64,000 nt of DNA from Pigmentiphaga aceris (GCF_008119665.1 NZ_CP043046.1:4588001-4652000); one strand, 5' to 3'; positions 42,748-53,928 are shown, counted from the stretch's first letter. The notes: generated by a model from the letters alone, not told the origin. Program-made: numbers and translations.

Positions 42748-43710
42748 TTAGGCCAGGTGCTGCTTGAGGTGCGCGACCACATCATCGCGCGCCTGGCGTG
42801 CCTGCGGCAGGATGCGTGTCATGGCAATGAACCCGTGCGGCACGCCAGGATACACGCGCGGCACGATTTTTTGACCGGCCGACCCAAGTCGCTTGGTCAG
42901 ATTCAAGGTGTCATCCAACAAAGGATCGAGCGCCGCCGCCAGCAGCAACAGCGGCGGTAGATTGCTCACGTCTGCGTACAGCGGTGCCACGCCGGGATCT
43001 TGCCGGCTGTCGGTGTATTGATCCCAGAACCAGTTCAGTTTCTCGGTGGACAAGCCGAAACGCCCGTCGCCCAGATCCCGGTGCGAATCAGAATCGTGAT
43101 TGGCCGACAACATGCCGTAAACGATGACGCCGGTCTTCACAAACGCATCGGCCTCGTCGCGCAGGCGCAGCAAGGCATTGAGCGCCAGATTGCCACCTGC
43201 CGAATCACCGCCGACCGCAATGCGCTCGGCATCCAGACCCAGCACATCTGCCTGATCGCGCAACCATTTCAATGCGCCAATGACCTGCTCGATCGCCACC
43301 GGATAACGCGCCTCGGGCGACAGCGCATATTCAAGTCCTACCGTGACGATGCCCGCATCGTTGGCGATTTCGCGCTTCCAGCGATCCAGGCTGTTGATAT
43401 CGCCCTGCGCAAACCCGCCGCCATGCACGTGCAGATAGGCAGGCAACGCAGCACTTGCGGTTGATGCGGGGTAATACAAACGCACCTTCACCGGATGCGC
43501 CAGGTGCGTCAGTTCATGCTCGACGATGCGGCCAACGTCAGGCACCGGTTCGTTCAGAAAACGCTGGAAAATTCGATTGGTTTCGCGCGACTCGGCCAGC
43601 GGCTGGGTCAGCACGTTCGATGCAGCAATACCTGCTGCCTTGACCTGTGCCTGCGCCTCTTTCACCTCGGGAGCGAGTGTAGGCACGGTGGTGTCTGCCT
43701 GTTGATTCAT
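42748..43710 (-). CDS. Alpha/beta hydrolase, HSL-type esterase
   Basis: A 320-residue carboxylesterase of the hormone-sensitive lipase family. The oxyanion motif is HVHGGGFAQGD (residues 94-103) and the nucleophile is Ser170 in GGDSAGGN. The acid and base are likely in ALDPLLDDT and VPHGFIAM. There is no signal peptide, so it is cytoplasmic. It converges with the NTF2-like gene (8 bases between stops) and follows the SDR gene (stop 43744) by 33 bases, so esterase and SDR probably share a transcript. Confidence 0.92.
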   Translation of the reverse strand: MNQQADTTVPTLAPEVKEAQAQVKAAGIAASNVLTQPLAESRETNRIFQRFLNEPVPDVGRIVEHELTHLAHPVKVRLYYPASTASAALPAYLHVHGGGFAQGDINSLDRWKREIANDAGIVTVGLEYALSPEARYPVAIEQVIGALKWLRDQADVLGLDAERIAVGGDSAGGNLALNALLRLRDEADAFVKTGVIVYGMLSANHDSDSHRDLGDGRFGLSTEKLNWFWDQYTDSRQDPGVAPLYADVSNLPPLLLLAAALDPLLDDTLNLTKRLGSAGQKIVPRVYPGVPHGFIAMTRILPQARQARDDVVAHLKQHLA

Positions 43711-43743
43711 AGCGTGAGCCTTGGAAAGATGGAAAATGTGGAT

Positions 43744-44523
43744 TCAGAACGTGCCGCGATAGTCGCCGCCGTCGATCAACAGATTCTGGCCGGTGATGAA
43801 GCCGGCGTGCGCAGAGCACAAGAACGCGCAGTAATTGCCCAGTTCGTCCGGGTCGCCGAAACGCTTGCTGGGGTTGCCGTCTGCGCGACGCTGCCAGATC
43901 GTGTCGAAGGATTCCTTGCCTTCCTCGGCAAGTTTTTCGACGTGATGAATCTGCGCGCCCGTGGCAAAGATGCCGGGCAGCAGATTGTTCACGGTCACAT
44001 TGCGATGCGCATGCTGGCGGGCAATGCCGGCAACGAACCCCACCAGCCCGGAACGCGCGGCGTTCGACAACCCCAGTTCGGCGTGGGCCGCCTTCACGCT
44101 GCGCGACACGATGTTCACGATACGGCCGAAGCCGCGTTCGGCCATGCCATCGAAGGTGCCGCGAATCATCTCGATGGGGGCCAGCATCATCAGATCGATG
44201 CCGCTGATCCAGTCGTCCCGATTCCAGTTGCGGAAGTCGCCCGGCGGCTTGCCGCCAGCGTTGTTCACCAGGATGTCGGGGTTTGGGCAGGCACCCAGCA
44301 CGGCGGCTCGGCCATCCGGGCTGGTGACGTCGGCGGCAACGATGTGCACAGTTGCCCCGGTATCGTTGCGGATGGCATTGGCGGTGTCTTGCAAAGTCTG
44401 CGCATCGCGCGCCACGATGGTGAGCTCAACCCCTGCGCGCGCCAAGGCATACGCACAACTTCTTCCCAAGCCCTTGCTCGCGCCAGTAACCAGGGCGCGA
44501 CGCCCTGCGATATTCAAATCCAT
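43744..44523 (-). CDS. SDR-family oxidoreductase without the YxxxK motif
   Basis: A 259-residue short-chain dehydrogenase/reductase fold protein. The cofactor loop is TGASKGLGRSCAYALARAG (13-31) and NNAG is at 87-90. Ser140 of the catalytic triad is present (NIVSRS), but where Tyr-x-x-x-Lys is expected the protein reads SNAAR (153-157), so Tyr is Ser and Lys is Arg. The GG of the last block (LLIDGGDYRG) is normal. Either it uses other residues or it has a binding role. It is the first gene of a two-gene leftward unit with the HSL-type esterase. Confidence 0.88.
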   Translation of the reverse strand: MDLNIAGRRALVTGASKGLGRSCAYALARAGVELTIVARDAQTLQDTANAIRNDTGATVHIVAADVTSPDGRAAVLGACPNPDILVNNAGGKPPGDFRNWNRDDWISGIDLMMLAPIEMIRGTFDGMAERGFGRIVNIVSRSVKAAHAELGLSNAARSGLVGFVAGIARQHAHRNVTVNNLLPGIFATGAQIHHVEKLAEEGKESFDTIWQRRADGNPSKRFGDPDELGNYCAFLCSAHAGFITGQNLLIDGGDYRGTF

Positions 44524-44650
44524 GTCGTTTCATGCCGGCAAACTACGGTCATGAAGCTTAGGCAAAACCGACAGACTTGCCAAGCGCGCTTAAGCCTGAA
44601 TATCGGTTTTACGCGGTGTTTTTATTATTCTATGAGCATCAGGCCTGACC

Positions 44651-45067
44651 TCAGATTTTGGCATCACCACTTGGTGGCGCATATTGCTCAATCACCTGCT
44701 GCTCGGTAAGCATTGGCGTCTTATTAGCTAATGCGTAATACGCAGGTTTCTTGTCGATGTATATCTGCGTCGCAATTTCAAAATCGTCGGATTCGAATGC
44801 CCCGGCAGGAACGAAGTATTCCCCCGTTGCCAGCAGCTTGTAGTACAGATGGGTTCCGCATTGCTTGCAAAAGGCCCGCTCTGCCCACTCCGAAGAAGCG
44901 TAGACAGCGATCTGATCGGTTCCATTGAATGTAACGTTTGGCCCGCAATGCGCAGCAAGCAAAGGCCCACCGCCCCACCTGCGGCAAAAACCACAATGGC
45001 AGGCCCCGATTTCTTTTGCTTGAGCTGCGGAGAAGCTGACCGCACCGCATAAACAATGACCATTCAT
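44651..45067 (-). CDS. GFA-family (glutathione-dependent formaldehyde-activating-like) zinc protein
   Basis: A 138-residue protein with the GFA fold. Zinc ligands: HCLCGAV (Cys5, Cys7), CHCGFCRRW (Cys23, 25, 28) and CKQCGTHLY (Cys67, 70). AGGA lies eight bases before ATG 45067 (MNGHCLCGAV); an ATG six bases upstream is also possible. Relatives bind glutathione or act on small aldehydes; the substrate is unknown. The gene is visibly lower in GC than its neighbours (the 60-base line at 44701-44760 has 27 G+C), which suggests a later arrival. Confidence 0.88.
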   Translation of the reverse strand: MNGHCLCGAVSFSAAQAKEIGACHCGFCRRWGGGPLLAAHCGPNVTFNGTDQIAVYASSEWAERAFCKQCGTHLYYKLLATGEYFVPAGAFESDDFEIATQIYIDKKPAYYALANKTPMLTEQQVIEQYAPPSGDAKI

Positions 45068-45265
45068 ATACATATTCCTAGTAGAGATTAAGCAGAATCT
45101 TATCTCTGATTGGATGCCATACATACGGTACGAACCCTTGCGAGCCGACGCCTGCCGCGCCGGGCTGATCAAGGAATTGAAAACAGAGAATCGACACGAT
45201 TATTTATTGCGACTTGCAGATACAACATCGCCACGCGCCCCTGGCGGGATCACCAGACGCGGGCT

Positions 45266-45700
45266 TCACGCGTCTTCGTCAATAGCAGAACCAAGTCGTC
45301 TGCCAAGCAGCAAGCACTCCATTGCTGCAATAAAGGAATGTCCGCCCAGGTAGAGCTTGCCGTCCGGGTAGGTATAGAAATAGTACGCACCGCCATCGGC
45401 AACCAGCACCATCATGTGATTGTGGTGAGCTTCGGCCACAGCAAACAGCGATGGCAAGGACTTATGCCAGTCAGCGACTTCCTCGTGTTGATCCGTGTGA
45501 GGCGCAGAGAAAAAGCACACGTCGCTGCTTGCCATCTCTTCCCCTCGCCCGCACTGCCCCACTTCCAGTCCGCCGAACTCACGGAAAATTGACTGGGCAA
45601 TGTCAGCGGCGGTATGGCCTGCGCCCAGCACATTGCAAGACTCGCGGCTGAAGCCGGCGTTTTCGAACAAGGGGCGAATGCTTGAGGGGATGGGGGTCAT
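45266..45700 (-). CDS. SUKH-3-like immunity protein, orphan
   Basis: A 144-residue protein that fits the SUKH-3 (SMI1/KNR4 superfamily) pattern: FENAGFSRESCNVLGAGHT, AQSIFREFGGLEVG, SLPSLFAVAEAHHNHMMVLV, YYFYTYPDGKLYLGGHSFIA and AAMECLLLGRRLG. Such proteins neutralise nuclease or deaminase toxins delivered by contact systems. No toxin gene, Rhs repeat or PAAR domain is seen nearby, so this is an orphan. It lies just upstream of tRNA-Leu on the same strand in a lower-GC patch. Assignment is by eye. Confidence 0.6.
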   Translation of the reverse strand: MTPIPSSIRPLFENAGFSRESCNVLGAGHTAADIAQSIFREFGGLEVGQCGRGEEMASSDVCFFSAPHTDQHEEVADWHKSLPSLFAVAEAHHNHMMVLVADGGAYYFYTYPDGKLYLGGHSFIAAMECLLLGRRLGSAIDEDA

Positions 45701-45764
45701 TGGTTGGGTCTCGGGTTTGGGGCCAAATCAAACAGCCATCACAAAGAAAAACCGCAAGAAAAAA

Positions 45765-45790
45765 GCCGCTAACTCGTGAGAGCTAGCGGC
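45765..45790 (-). terminator. Rho-independent terminator after tRNA-Leu
   Basis: GCCGCTAACTC and GAGCTAGCGGC pair (one mismatch) around a 4-base loop. On the minus strand the stem is followed by a T run (TTTTTT at 45764-45759), 11 bases past the tRNA 3' end. Confidence 0.85.
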
Positions 45791-45800
45791 TTTTCAAATT

Positions 45801-45885
45801 TGGTGCCCGAGGCCGGAATCGAACCGGCACGCCTTGCGGCGGGGGATTTTGAGTCCCCTGCGTCTACCAATTTCACCACCCGGGC
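45801..45885 (-). tRNA. tRNA-Leu (CAA anticodon)
   Basis: An 85-base tRNA including encoded CCA. The acceptor GCCCGGG pairs with the 3' CTCGGGC (one G-U type position), and the long variable arm is typical of Leu. The anticodon loop is CTCAAAA, giving CAA, which reads UUG. The T loop GGTTCGATTCC is intact. Folded by eye on the minus strand. Confidence 0.93.
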
Positions 45886-46079
45886 AGGTTGCAGTCATTG
45901 ACGGTTCGGAACCAAGTCCAGGCCATAGGTTTGTAAGCCACCTACTGCCACCACCAACTGCTGAGATGCGTTGTTGCGCACCCCGTGAAGCCACGCATTA
46001 TAAGCATGAATTTGCCACTTCGTCACGCCGAACGCATTGAAGCGGTATCATTGCCGGCTTTTCTCAGGATTCTGCTGCC

Positions 46080-48409
<2,330 letters not shown>

Positions 48410-48471
48410 CGCTTACGGTCAGCTACAATCCCACGCTTAACTAGACGCAAGTCATTGATTACGGAGACAAA

Positions 48472-48822
48472 ATGTCGATTTCTTCCACGCTCGGCGCGGT
48501 CGTTGCTCAAGCGGCGCCTGCCGCCGGCGGCGAAAGCGCGCTGATGGGCATGTTGCCCATCGCCCTGATGTTCGTTGTGCTGTATTTCCTGATGATTCGT
48601 CCGCAGATGAAGCGTCAGAAGGAACAGAAGGCCCTGATCGCCGCGCTCGCCAAGGGCGAAGAAGTCATTGCCGCTGGTGGTCTGGCTGGCCGCATTACCA
48701 AGGTTAGCGATGCATTCATCACGCTCGACATCGGCCGCGACGAGAACAAGCCGGTCGAAATCGTGGTGCAGAAGGCTGCTGTGGCTACCGTGTTGCCCAA
48801 GGGCACGCTGAAGACCCTGTAA
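48472..48822 (+). CDS. yajC: Preprotein translocase auxiliary subunit YajC
   Basis: A 116-residue single-pass inner-membrane protein. The TM is residues about 28-46 (LPIALMFVVLYFLMIRPQMK) and the cytoplasmic part has the family core GEEVIAAGGLAGRITKVSDA, DIGRDENKPVEIVVQKAAVA. It binds SecDF to form the SecDF-YajC complex. It precedes secD by 164 bases that hold two hairpins. Confidence 0.95.
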   Translation: MSISSTLGAVVAQAAPAAGGESALMGMLPIALMFVVLYFLMIRPQMKRQKEQKALIAALAKGEEVIAAGGLAGRITKVSDAFITLDIGRDENKPVEIVVQKAAVATVLPKGTLKTL

Positions 48823-48880
48823 TCGACTGCGGTGGCAGCCTGACGAATCGTCATGGCTGCCCGTGCACGCTTAAAGAGGC

Positions 48881-48936
48881 GGGCCGGCTTGTCCGGCCCC
48901 TTCGTTCGAAGGGCCCGTGCAATGCCCGGGCCCTTC
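48881..48936 (+). terminator. Two tandem hairpins between yajC and secD
   Basis: First hairpin: GGGCCGG (48881-48887) and CCGGCCC (48893-48899), 5-base loop. Second: GAAGGGCCCG (48908-48917) and CGGGCCCTTC (48927-48936), 9-base loop, perfect. Neither is followed by a strong T run. They may attenuate transcription or protect the yajC mRNA end. Confidence 0.45.
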
Positions 48937-48986
48937 TCGTGTTTGTCGGCGCGCCGATCGTGGGCGTTTCCGAATCTGGATGACAC

Positions 48987-50858
48987 ATGAATCGCTATCC
49001 CCTTTGGAAGTACATCATGATCGCCGTGGCGGTCGTGATCAGCATCCTTTACACGCTGCCGAATTTCTTCGGTGAGTCGCCCGCGGTCCAGGTGTCCAGC
49101 GCCAAGACAACCGTCAAGGTCGATCCGGCAATGATGACGCGCGTCGGACAGATCCTCGACGCCGCGAAGCTGACCAACACCGGTTTGTATTTCGACCAGA
49201 ATGGCCCGGTTGGCACGGTGCGTGCCCGCCTTCAGAACACCGACGCCCAGCTGCGTGCCAAGGACTTGCTTGAGCGCGAGCTGAACCCGAATCCGACTGA
49301 CCCCAGCTACATCGTGGCGCTGAACCTGCTGTCGGCTTCGCCGTCCTGGTTGACCGCCATCCATGCGCTGCCGATGTACCTTGGTCTGGATCTGCGTGGT
49401 GGTGTGCACTTCCTGCTGCAAGTCGACATGAAGGGCGCGCTGACCAAGCGTTATGACTCCCTGACCAGCGACATTCGCACGCAACTGCGCGACAAGAACG
49501 TGCGCAACGCCGGCATCAACCGCGTTGGCGACACGATCGAAATCGTGTTCCGTGACGACGACTCGCGTGGTCGTGCCCGTGACGTGCTGCGTGACAACCT
49601 GCCCGACCTGCAAGTGGTCGAGCAAAATGCTGGCACCGACTTCAAGCTGATCGGCTCGCTGACCGCAGCGTCCGTGAAGGCCGCGCAAGACAGCGCACTG
49701 CGCCAGAACATCACCACCTTGCACAACCGGATCAACGAACTCGGCGTGGCCGAGCCGATCATCCAGCAGCAAGGTGCCGATCGTATCGTGGTGCAGTTGC
49801 CGGGCGTGCAGGACGTGGCCAAGGCCAAGGACATCCTGGGCCGTACCGCCACGCTGGAAGTGCGTCTGGTCGACGATTCACCTGAAGCCCAGGCCGCATT
49901 GGCGGGCGGCACCGTGCCGTTTGGCCTGGAGCGCTACAGCGAACGTGATGGCCGTCCGGTACTGGTGCGTCGTCAGATTGTGCTGACCGGTGAAAACCTG
50001 CAGGATGCCCAGGCCGGCTTCGACAGCCAGAGCCAGCAGCCCGCTGTTCACCTGACGCTCGACGCCAAGGGTTCGCGCATCTTCCGCGACGTGACCCGCG
50101 ACAACGTCAACAAGCGCATGGCCATTCTGCTGTTCGAGAAGGGCAAGGGCGAAGTGGTGACGGCTCCTGTGATCCGTGGCGAAATCGCTGGTGGTCGCGT
50201 GCAGATTTCCGGCAGCATGACCTCGGCTGAAGCTAGCGACACCGCACTGCTGCTGCGCGCAGGTTCGCTTGCTGCGCCGATGGAGATCATCGAAGAACGC
50301 ACCATTGGCCCGAGCCTGGGTGCCGACAACATCAAGAAGGGCTTTGACGCCACGATGTACGGCTTCATCGCCGTGTCGGTCTTCATCATCGTCTACTACA
50401 TGCTGTTCGGTGTGTTCTCGGCCATTGCGCTGTCGGTCAACCTGTTGATGCTGCTGGCCGTGCTGTCGATGCTGCAAGCCACGCTGACGCTGCCGGGTAT
50501 CGCGGCTATTGCCTTCACGCTGGGCATGGCCATCGACTCCAACGTGCTGATCAACGAACGTATCCGCGAGGAACTGCGCAACGGGGTAACGCCGCAGCAG
50601 GCCATCCACCTTGGCTTTGACCGCGCGTGGGGCACGATTCTGGACTCCAACATCACCACGCTGATCGCCGGTGTGGCGCTGCTTGCCTTCGGCTCCGGCC
50701 CGGTGCGCGGCTTCGCGGTGGTCCATTGCATCGGTATCGCTACCTCGATGTTCACGTCTGTGATGGTCTTCCGCGCCATGGCCAACCTCTGGTACGGCCG
50801 CAAGAAGAAGCTGACGAAGCTGTCGATCGGCACCGTCTGGAAACCCACTAAGGTCTGA
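48987..50858 (+). CDS. secD: Protein translocase subunit SecD
   Basis: A 623-residue inner-membrane protein with six transmembrane helices and large periplasmic P1 domains that use the proton gradient to help late export. TM1 is at residues 9-28 (YIMIAVAVVISILYTLPNFF); LGLDLRGGVHFLLQVDMKGA opens the P1 head; TM2-6 start near ASTMYGFIAVSVFIIVYYML-type residues 455 and end about 600 (LLAFGSGPVRGFAVVHCIGI). The pair with secF one base downstream is the usual layout. Confidence 0.97.
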   Translation: MNRYPLWKYIMIAVAVVISILYTLPNFFGESPAVQVSSAKTTVKVDPAMMTRVGQILDAAKLTNTGLYFDQNGPVGTVRARLQNTDAQLRAKDLLERELNPNPTDPSYIVALNLLSASPSWLTAIHALPMYLGLDLRGGVHFLLQVDMKGALTKRYDSLTSDIRTQLRDKNVRNAGINRVGDTIEIVFRDDDSRGRARDVLRDNLPDLQVVEQNAGTDFKLIGSLTAASVKAAQDSALRQNITTLHNRINELGVAEPIIQQQGADRIVVQLPGVQDVAKAKDILGRTATLEVRLVDDSPEAQAALAGGTVPFGLERYSERDGRPVLVRRQIVLTGENLQDAQAGFDSQSQQPAVHLTLDAKGSRIFRDVTRDNVNKRMAILLFEKGKGEVVTAPVIRGEIAGGRVQISGSMTSAEASDTALLLRAGSLAAPMEIIEERTIGPSLGADNIKKGFDATMYGFIAVSVFIIVYYMLFGVFSAIALSVNLLMLLAVLSMLQATLTLPGIAAIAFTLGMAIDSNVLINERIREELRNGVTPQQAIHLGFDRAWGTILDSNITTLIAGVALLAFGSGPVRGFAVVHCIGIATSMFTSVMVFRAMANLWYGRKKKLTKLSIGTVWKPTKV

Positions 50859-50859
50859 C

Positions 50860-51801
50860 ATGGAATTTTTCCGCATTCGAAAGACCATACCGTTCATGCG
50901 GTATGCGCTGATCCTGAACCTGATCAGCCTGGTCACCTTCCTGGCCGCCGTCTTCTTCATCGCCACCAAGGGCTTCCACCTGTCCATCGAGTTCACCGGT
51001 GGCACGGTGATGGAAGTGGCCTACCCGCAGGCTCCCGAGCTGGACAAAGTCCGCACGGTGATCTCGGGCCAGGGCTACAGCGACTTCCAGGTGCAGAACT
51101 TCGGCACCTCGCGCGACGTGATGATTCGCCTGCCGATTCAGGCGGGCAAGGAATCCGCCACGCAAAGCCAGGAAGTGCTGGCTGCTCTGAAGGTCGCGGA
51201 TCCAACGGTGGAACTGCGCCGCGTGGAATTCGTCGGCCCGCAGATCGGCAAGGAACTGGCACATGACGGCCTGATGGCGCTTGCCTTCGTGGTGATCGGC
51301 ATCGTGATCTACCTGGCCTTCCGCTTCGAGTGGAAGTTCGCACTGGCCGGCGTGGTCGCCAACCTGCACGACGTGGTGATCATTCTGGGCTTCTTCGCGT
51401 TCTTCCAGTGGGAGTTCTCGTTGCCGGTGCTGGCGGCCATTCTGGCGGTGCTGGGCTACTCGGTGAACGAGTCGGTGGTGATCATGGATCGTATCCGTGA
51501 AAACTTCCGCAAGTACCGCAAGGCCAGCGTGAAGGAAGTGATCGACAGCGCTATTACCGCCACGATCTCGCGCACGATCATCACCCACGGCTCGACCCAG
51601 TTGATGATCCTGGCCATGCTGTTCTTCGGCGGTCCGACCCTGCACTACTTCTCAATGGCCATCACCATCGGCATCTGGTTCGGTATCTATTCGTCGGTGT
51701 TCGTGGCGGCATCCATCGCGATGTGGCTGGGCGTGACCCGCGAAGACATGATCAAGCCGGTGAAGAAGGAAGGCGAGAAAGGCGGCGAAGTGGTCGGCTG
51801 A
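50860..51801 (+). CDS. secF: Protein translocase subunit SecF
   Basis: A 313-residue partner of SecD with six helices. TM1 is residues 12-34 (FMRYALILNLISLVTFLAAV); HLSIEFTGGTVMEVAYPQAP is the P1 start; the pore-side helices include VVANLHDVVIILGFFAFFQW and SVNESVVIMDRIRENFRKYR. The C-terminal tail is Lys/Glu-rich (KPVKKEGEKGGEVVG). It starts one base after the secD stop and ends the queA-secF run; a terminator follows at 51907. Confidence 0.97.
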   Translation: MEFFRIRKTIPFMRYALILNLISLVTFLAAVFFIATKGFHLSIEFTGGTVMEVAYPQAPELDKVRTVISGQGYSDFQVQNFGTSRDVMIRLPIQAGKESATQSQEVLAALKVADPTVELRRVEFVGPQIGKELAHDGLMALAFVVIGIVIYLAFRFEWKFALAGVVANLHDVVIILGFFAFFQWEFSLPVLAAILAVLGYSVNESVVIMDRIRENFRKYRKASVKEVIDSAITATISRTIITHGSTQLMILAMLFFGGPTLHYFSMAITIGIWFGIYSSVFVAASIAMWLGVTREDMIKPVKKEGEKGGEVVG

Positions 51802-51906
51802 TGTCGGTCGCGGCAAGCGTGCGCCACGCGCCGTTTGCCGACTTGCCGTAGAAGACCCCACCAGGACAGCCCCCTCCAAAATCAGGGGGTGCTCCGCTGG
51901 ATCGAA

Positions 51907-51946
51907 CGGGCTGGTTCCGGGTTTGTATCGGAACCAGCCCGTTTTT
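51907..51946 (+). terminator. Rho-independent terminator after secF
   Basis: A perfect 13-base stem: CGGGCTGGTTCCG (51907-51919) with CGGAACCAGCCCG (51929-51941), 9-base loop, then TTTTT. It ends the secDF transcript and insulates the FecI-like gene downstream. Confidence 0.92.
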
Positions 51947-51998
51947 CATTTCAGCTTGGGGAAGGCCCTGAACCGGCGATGATGCATTTCAAGAGTGG

Positions 51999-52017
51999 GA
52001 CGCATTCTCATCACAAG
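51999..52017 (+). promoter_or_regulatory. Possible weak Fur box before the FecI-like gene
   Basis: The segment around ATTCTCATCA matches the right half of Fur boxes, but only about 9 of 19 consensus positions overall. Position (about 85 bases before the GTG at 52100) is right for a FecI-type gene, which is usually Fur-controlled. Tentative. Confidence 0.3.
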
Positions 52018-52099
52018 GTAAGATTCCGGTTTCCTTGATTTGTCAGTCTGGACACAGCCCTGCCTGGGAAGGCCTGTTGTTTAAGACCGTGGCCGGACT

Positions 52100-52618
52100 G
52101 TGCTGACCCGCTATTACCGAGACTTGCTGAACTTCTGCCTGCGCAAGGCCAGAGACCGCGACACCGCGGCCGATCTGGCGCAGGAGAGCTTCGCACGTGT
52201 GCTCAAGATGCAGCAGGCTGGTCAGGCCATCCTCAGTCCAGCGGCCTTGTTGCGCCAAGTTGCCACCACCGCCAAAATCGATCTGGACCGCCGCACGGCT
52301 GTGCGACAAGCCGACAGCCTCGACGACCTTGACGACCTCAGCCATCCCGCCGGGCCGCGTCACCTGCAGCCAGAAGAAGCCTACGCATCTTCGCAGGCGG
52401 TACAGGCTTATCTCCAGGCCATCGACACCTTGCCGCCCCGCTGCCGGGAAGCTTTCAGCCTGTATGTGTTCGATGGTCTGTCCAAGCAGGAGATCGCCGA
52501 CCGGATGGGCGTGTCGCTCAGCATGGTCAAGCAATATGTGACCCGTGCCAAAGCCGTGTGTGAAACATGCAGGCAAGCGCTGGCTGCCACGGAAAATGCC
52601 GACAAGCCGAAACCATGA
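52100..52618 (+). CDS. ECF sigma factor, FecI type
   Basis: A 172-residue extracytoplasmic-function sigma factor. Region 2 starts at once (MLTRYYRDLLNFCLRKARDR, then DTAADLAQESFARVLKMQQA); region 4 is LPPRCREAFSLYVFDGLSKQ, with EIADRMGVSLSMVKQYVTRA as the HTH. GTG 52100 is the start. It should transcribe the TonB receptor gene downstream when released by the FecR protein. It is followed by fecR-like and receptor genes, in the classic order. Confidence 0.93.
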   Translation: MLTRYYRDLLNFCLRKARDRDTAADLAQESFARVLKMQQAGQAILSPAALLRQVATTAKIDLDRRTAVRQADSLDDLDDLSHPAGPRHLQPEEAYASSQAVQAYLQAIDTLPPRCREAFSLYVFDGLSKQEIADRMGVSLSMVKQYVTRAKAVCETCRQALAATENADKPKP

Positions 52619-52678
52619 GCCACTATCGCGTTTCTTCAGGTGTCCGTTCGACCGGACCTGTGCGCTTCCATTCCTGAG

Positions 52679-53818
52679 ATGAGTCATCCCACGCCCCCAG
52701 TTGCGCGCCCCGACGCCTCATTCGATGAGGAGCGGGAGATGCGCGAGCACGACGCCTTCATGCGCACGCTCGATCCGGCGATCGCGGCGGCGGCCGAGTG
52801 GCATACCCGCCGGGAAGATGGGCTCGACGCCACTGATGAGGCGCAATTCCAGCAATGGCTGGCTGCCGACCCAGCCCATCTGAATGCCTACCGTCAGTTG
52901 GACCAGGGCTTCACCGTCTTGCGCAGCCTGGGGGACGAGCAAGCTGCGCAGCGCCGCGCGCAATCGTTGCCTGAGTCCGTCGCCTCGGCAGATGCCCCCA
53001 CAGACATTCCTGCCACGACTCGGCCGCGCACCAATCGTCGACCTGCGCGGTCGCGCCTGGCCTGGCTCATGCCCAGCCCGGCTGCACTCGTGCTGGGATG
53101 CTTGCTGCTCCTGTCTGCGGGCATTGGCTGGCATTTGTGGCACGAGCCAAGCTTCACGCAGCACTACGCCACCCAGGCGGGGCAGCGCATCACCACCACC
53201 TTGCCGGACGGCAGCGAACTGGTGCTGGATGTGAAGACACGAGCCGAAGTCGCCCTGTACCGGGACCGACGCGAAGTCCGCCTGGACGAGGGCCAGATGA
53301 TGTTCACGGTCTCACCAAACCCGGCCAAGCCCTTCCGCGTACTGGCCGGCCCCGCCAGCATCACCGTCGTCGGTACCCGTTTTTCGGTGCGTTACGACAC
53401 CACCGGCAGCAAGGCGGGCACCGTGGAAGTTGCCGTCGAGGAAGGCCGGGTGGCAGTCGATGGCACCACCTCCCTCGCCACGCGCATCGGAACGATGCTG
53501 GGTGCCGGCCAGGCGGTTCAGGTCACCGCAAACGGGATCGTCGGCGAGGTGGCTGCCGTACCGGTCTCCAGCGTGGCGCCGTGGCGCAAGGGACAACTGC
53601 GCTTCTCCGATACCCCGCTGTCCCGCGCCATCGAAGAGATGGAGCGTTACGGCCCCACCGGCCTGGTGGTCACGGACCCGAAGGTGGCCGATCTGCGCCT
53701 GGGCGGCAGCTTCGAGATCGCCCGCCCCGATACCCTGGCCCAGGTACTTCCGCGCATCCTGCCGGTGAAACTCAGGCCTCGCGACGATGGCAAACGGGAA
53801 GTCGTTGGCACGCGTTGA
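52679..53818 (+). CDS. FecR-family anti-sigma/signal protein
   Basis: A 379-residue inner-membrane regulator. The cytoplasmic N-terminus has the DUF4880/FecR motif (AAAAEWHTRREDGLDATDEA; QFQQWLAADPAHLNAYRQLD). One TM near residues 137-158 (PAALVLGCLLLLSAGIGWHL) is followed by the periplasmic FecR domain (TTLPDGSELVLDVKTRAEVA, VRLDEGQMMFTV) and a secretin/STN-like end (PLSRAIEEMERYGPTGLVVT). The start ATG 52679 (MSHPTPPVAR) is preferred; a GTG at 52640 is an alternative, and neither has a good ribosome site. It relays receptor occupancy to the sigma factor. Confidence 0.9.
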   Translation: MSHPTPPVARPDASFDEEREMREHDAFMRTLDPAIAAAAEWHTRREDGLDATDEAQFQQWLAADPAHLNAYRQLDQGFTVLRSLGDEQAAQRRAQSLPESVASADAPTDIPATTRPRTNRRPARSRLAWLMPSPAALVLGCLLLLSAGIGWHLWHEPSFTQHYATQAGQRITTTLPDGSELVLDVKTRAEVALYRDRREVRLDEGQMMFTVSPNPAKPFRVLAGPASITVVGTRFSVRYDTTGSKAGTVEVAVEEGRVAVDGTTSLATRIGTMLGAGQAVQVTANGIVGEVAAVPVSSVAPWRKGQLRFSDTPLSRAIEEMERYGPTGLVVTDPKVADLRLGGSFEIARPDTLAQVLPRILPVKLRPRDDGKREVVGTR

Positions 53819-53928
53819 AGACATCAAAAAAATTTAGCCGACCGAGGTGTCCGTTTCAGGGGGGTGTGCGTCTTTAACGGTAGTGGGAATTGTTTTCGTT
53901 CTCTTTGCCATCCAAGGAAGCCACCTTC

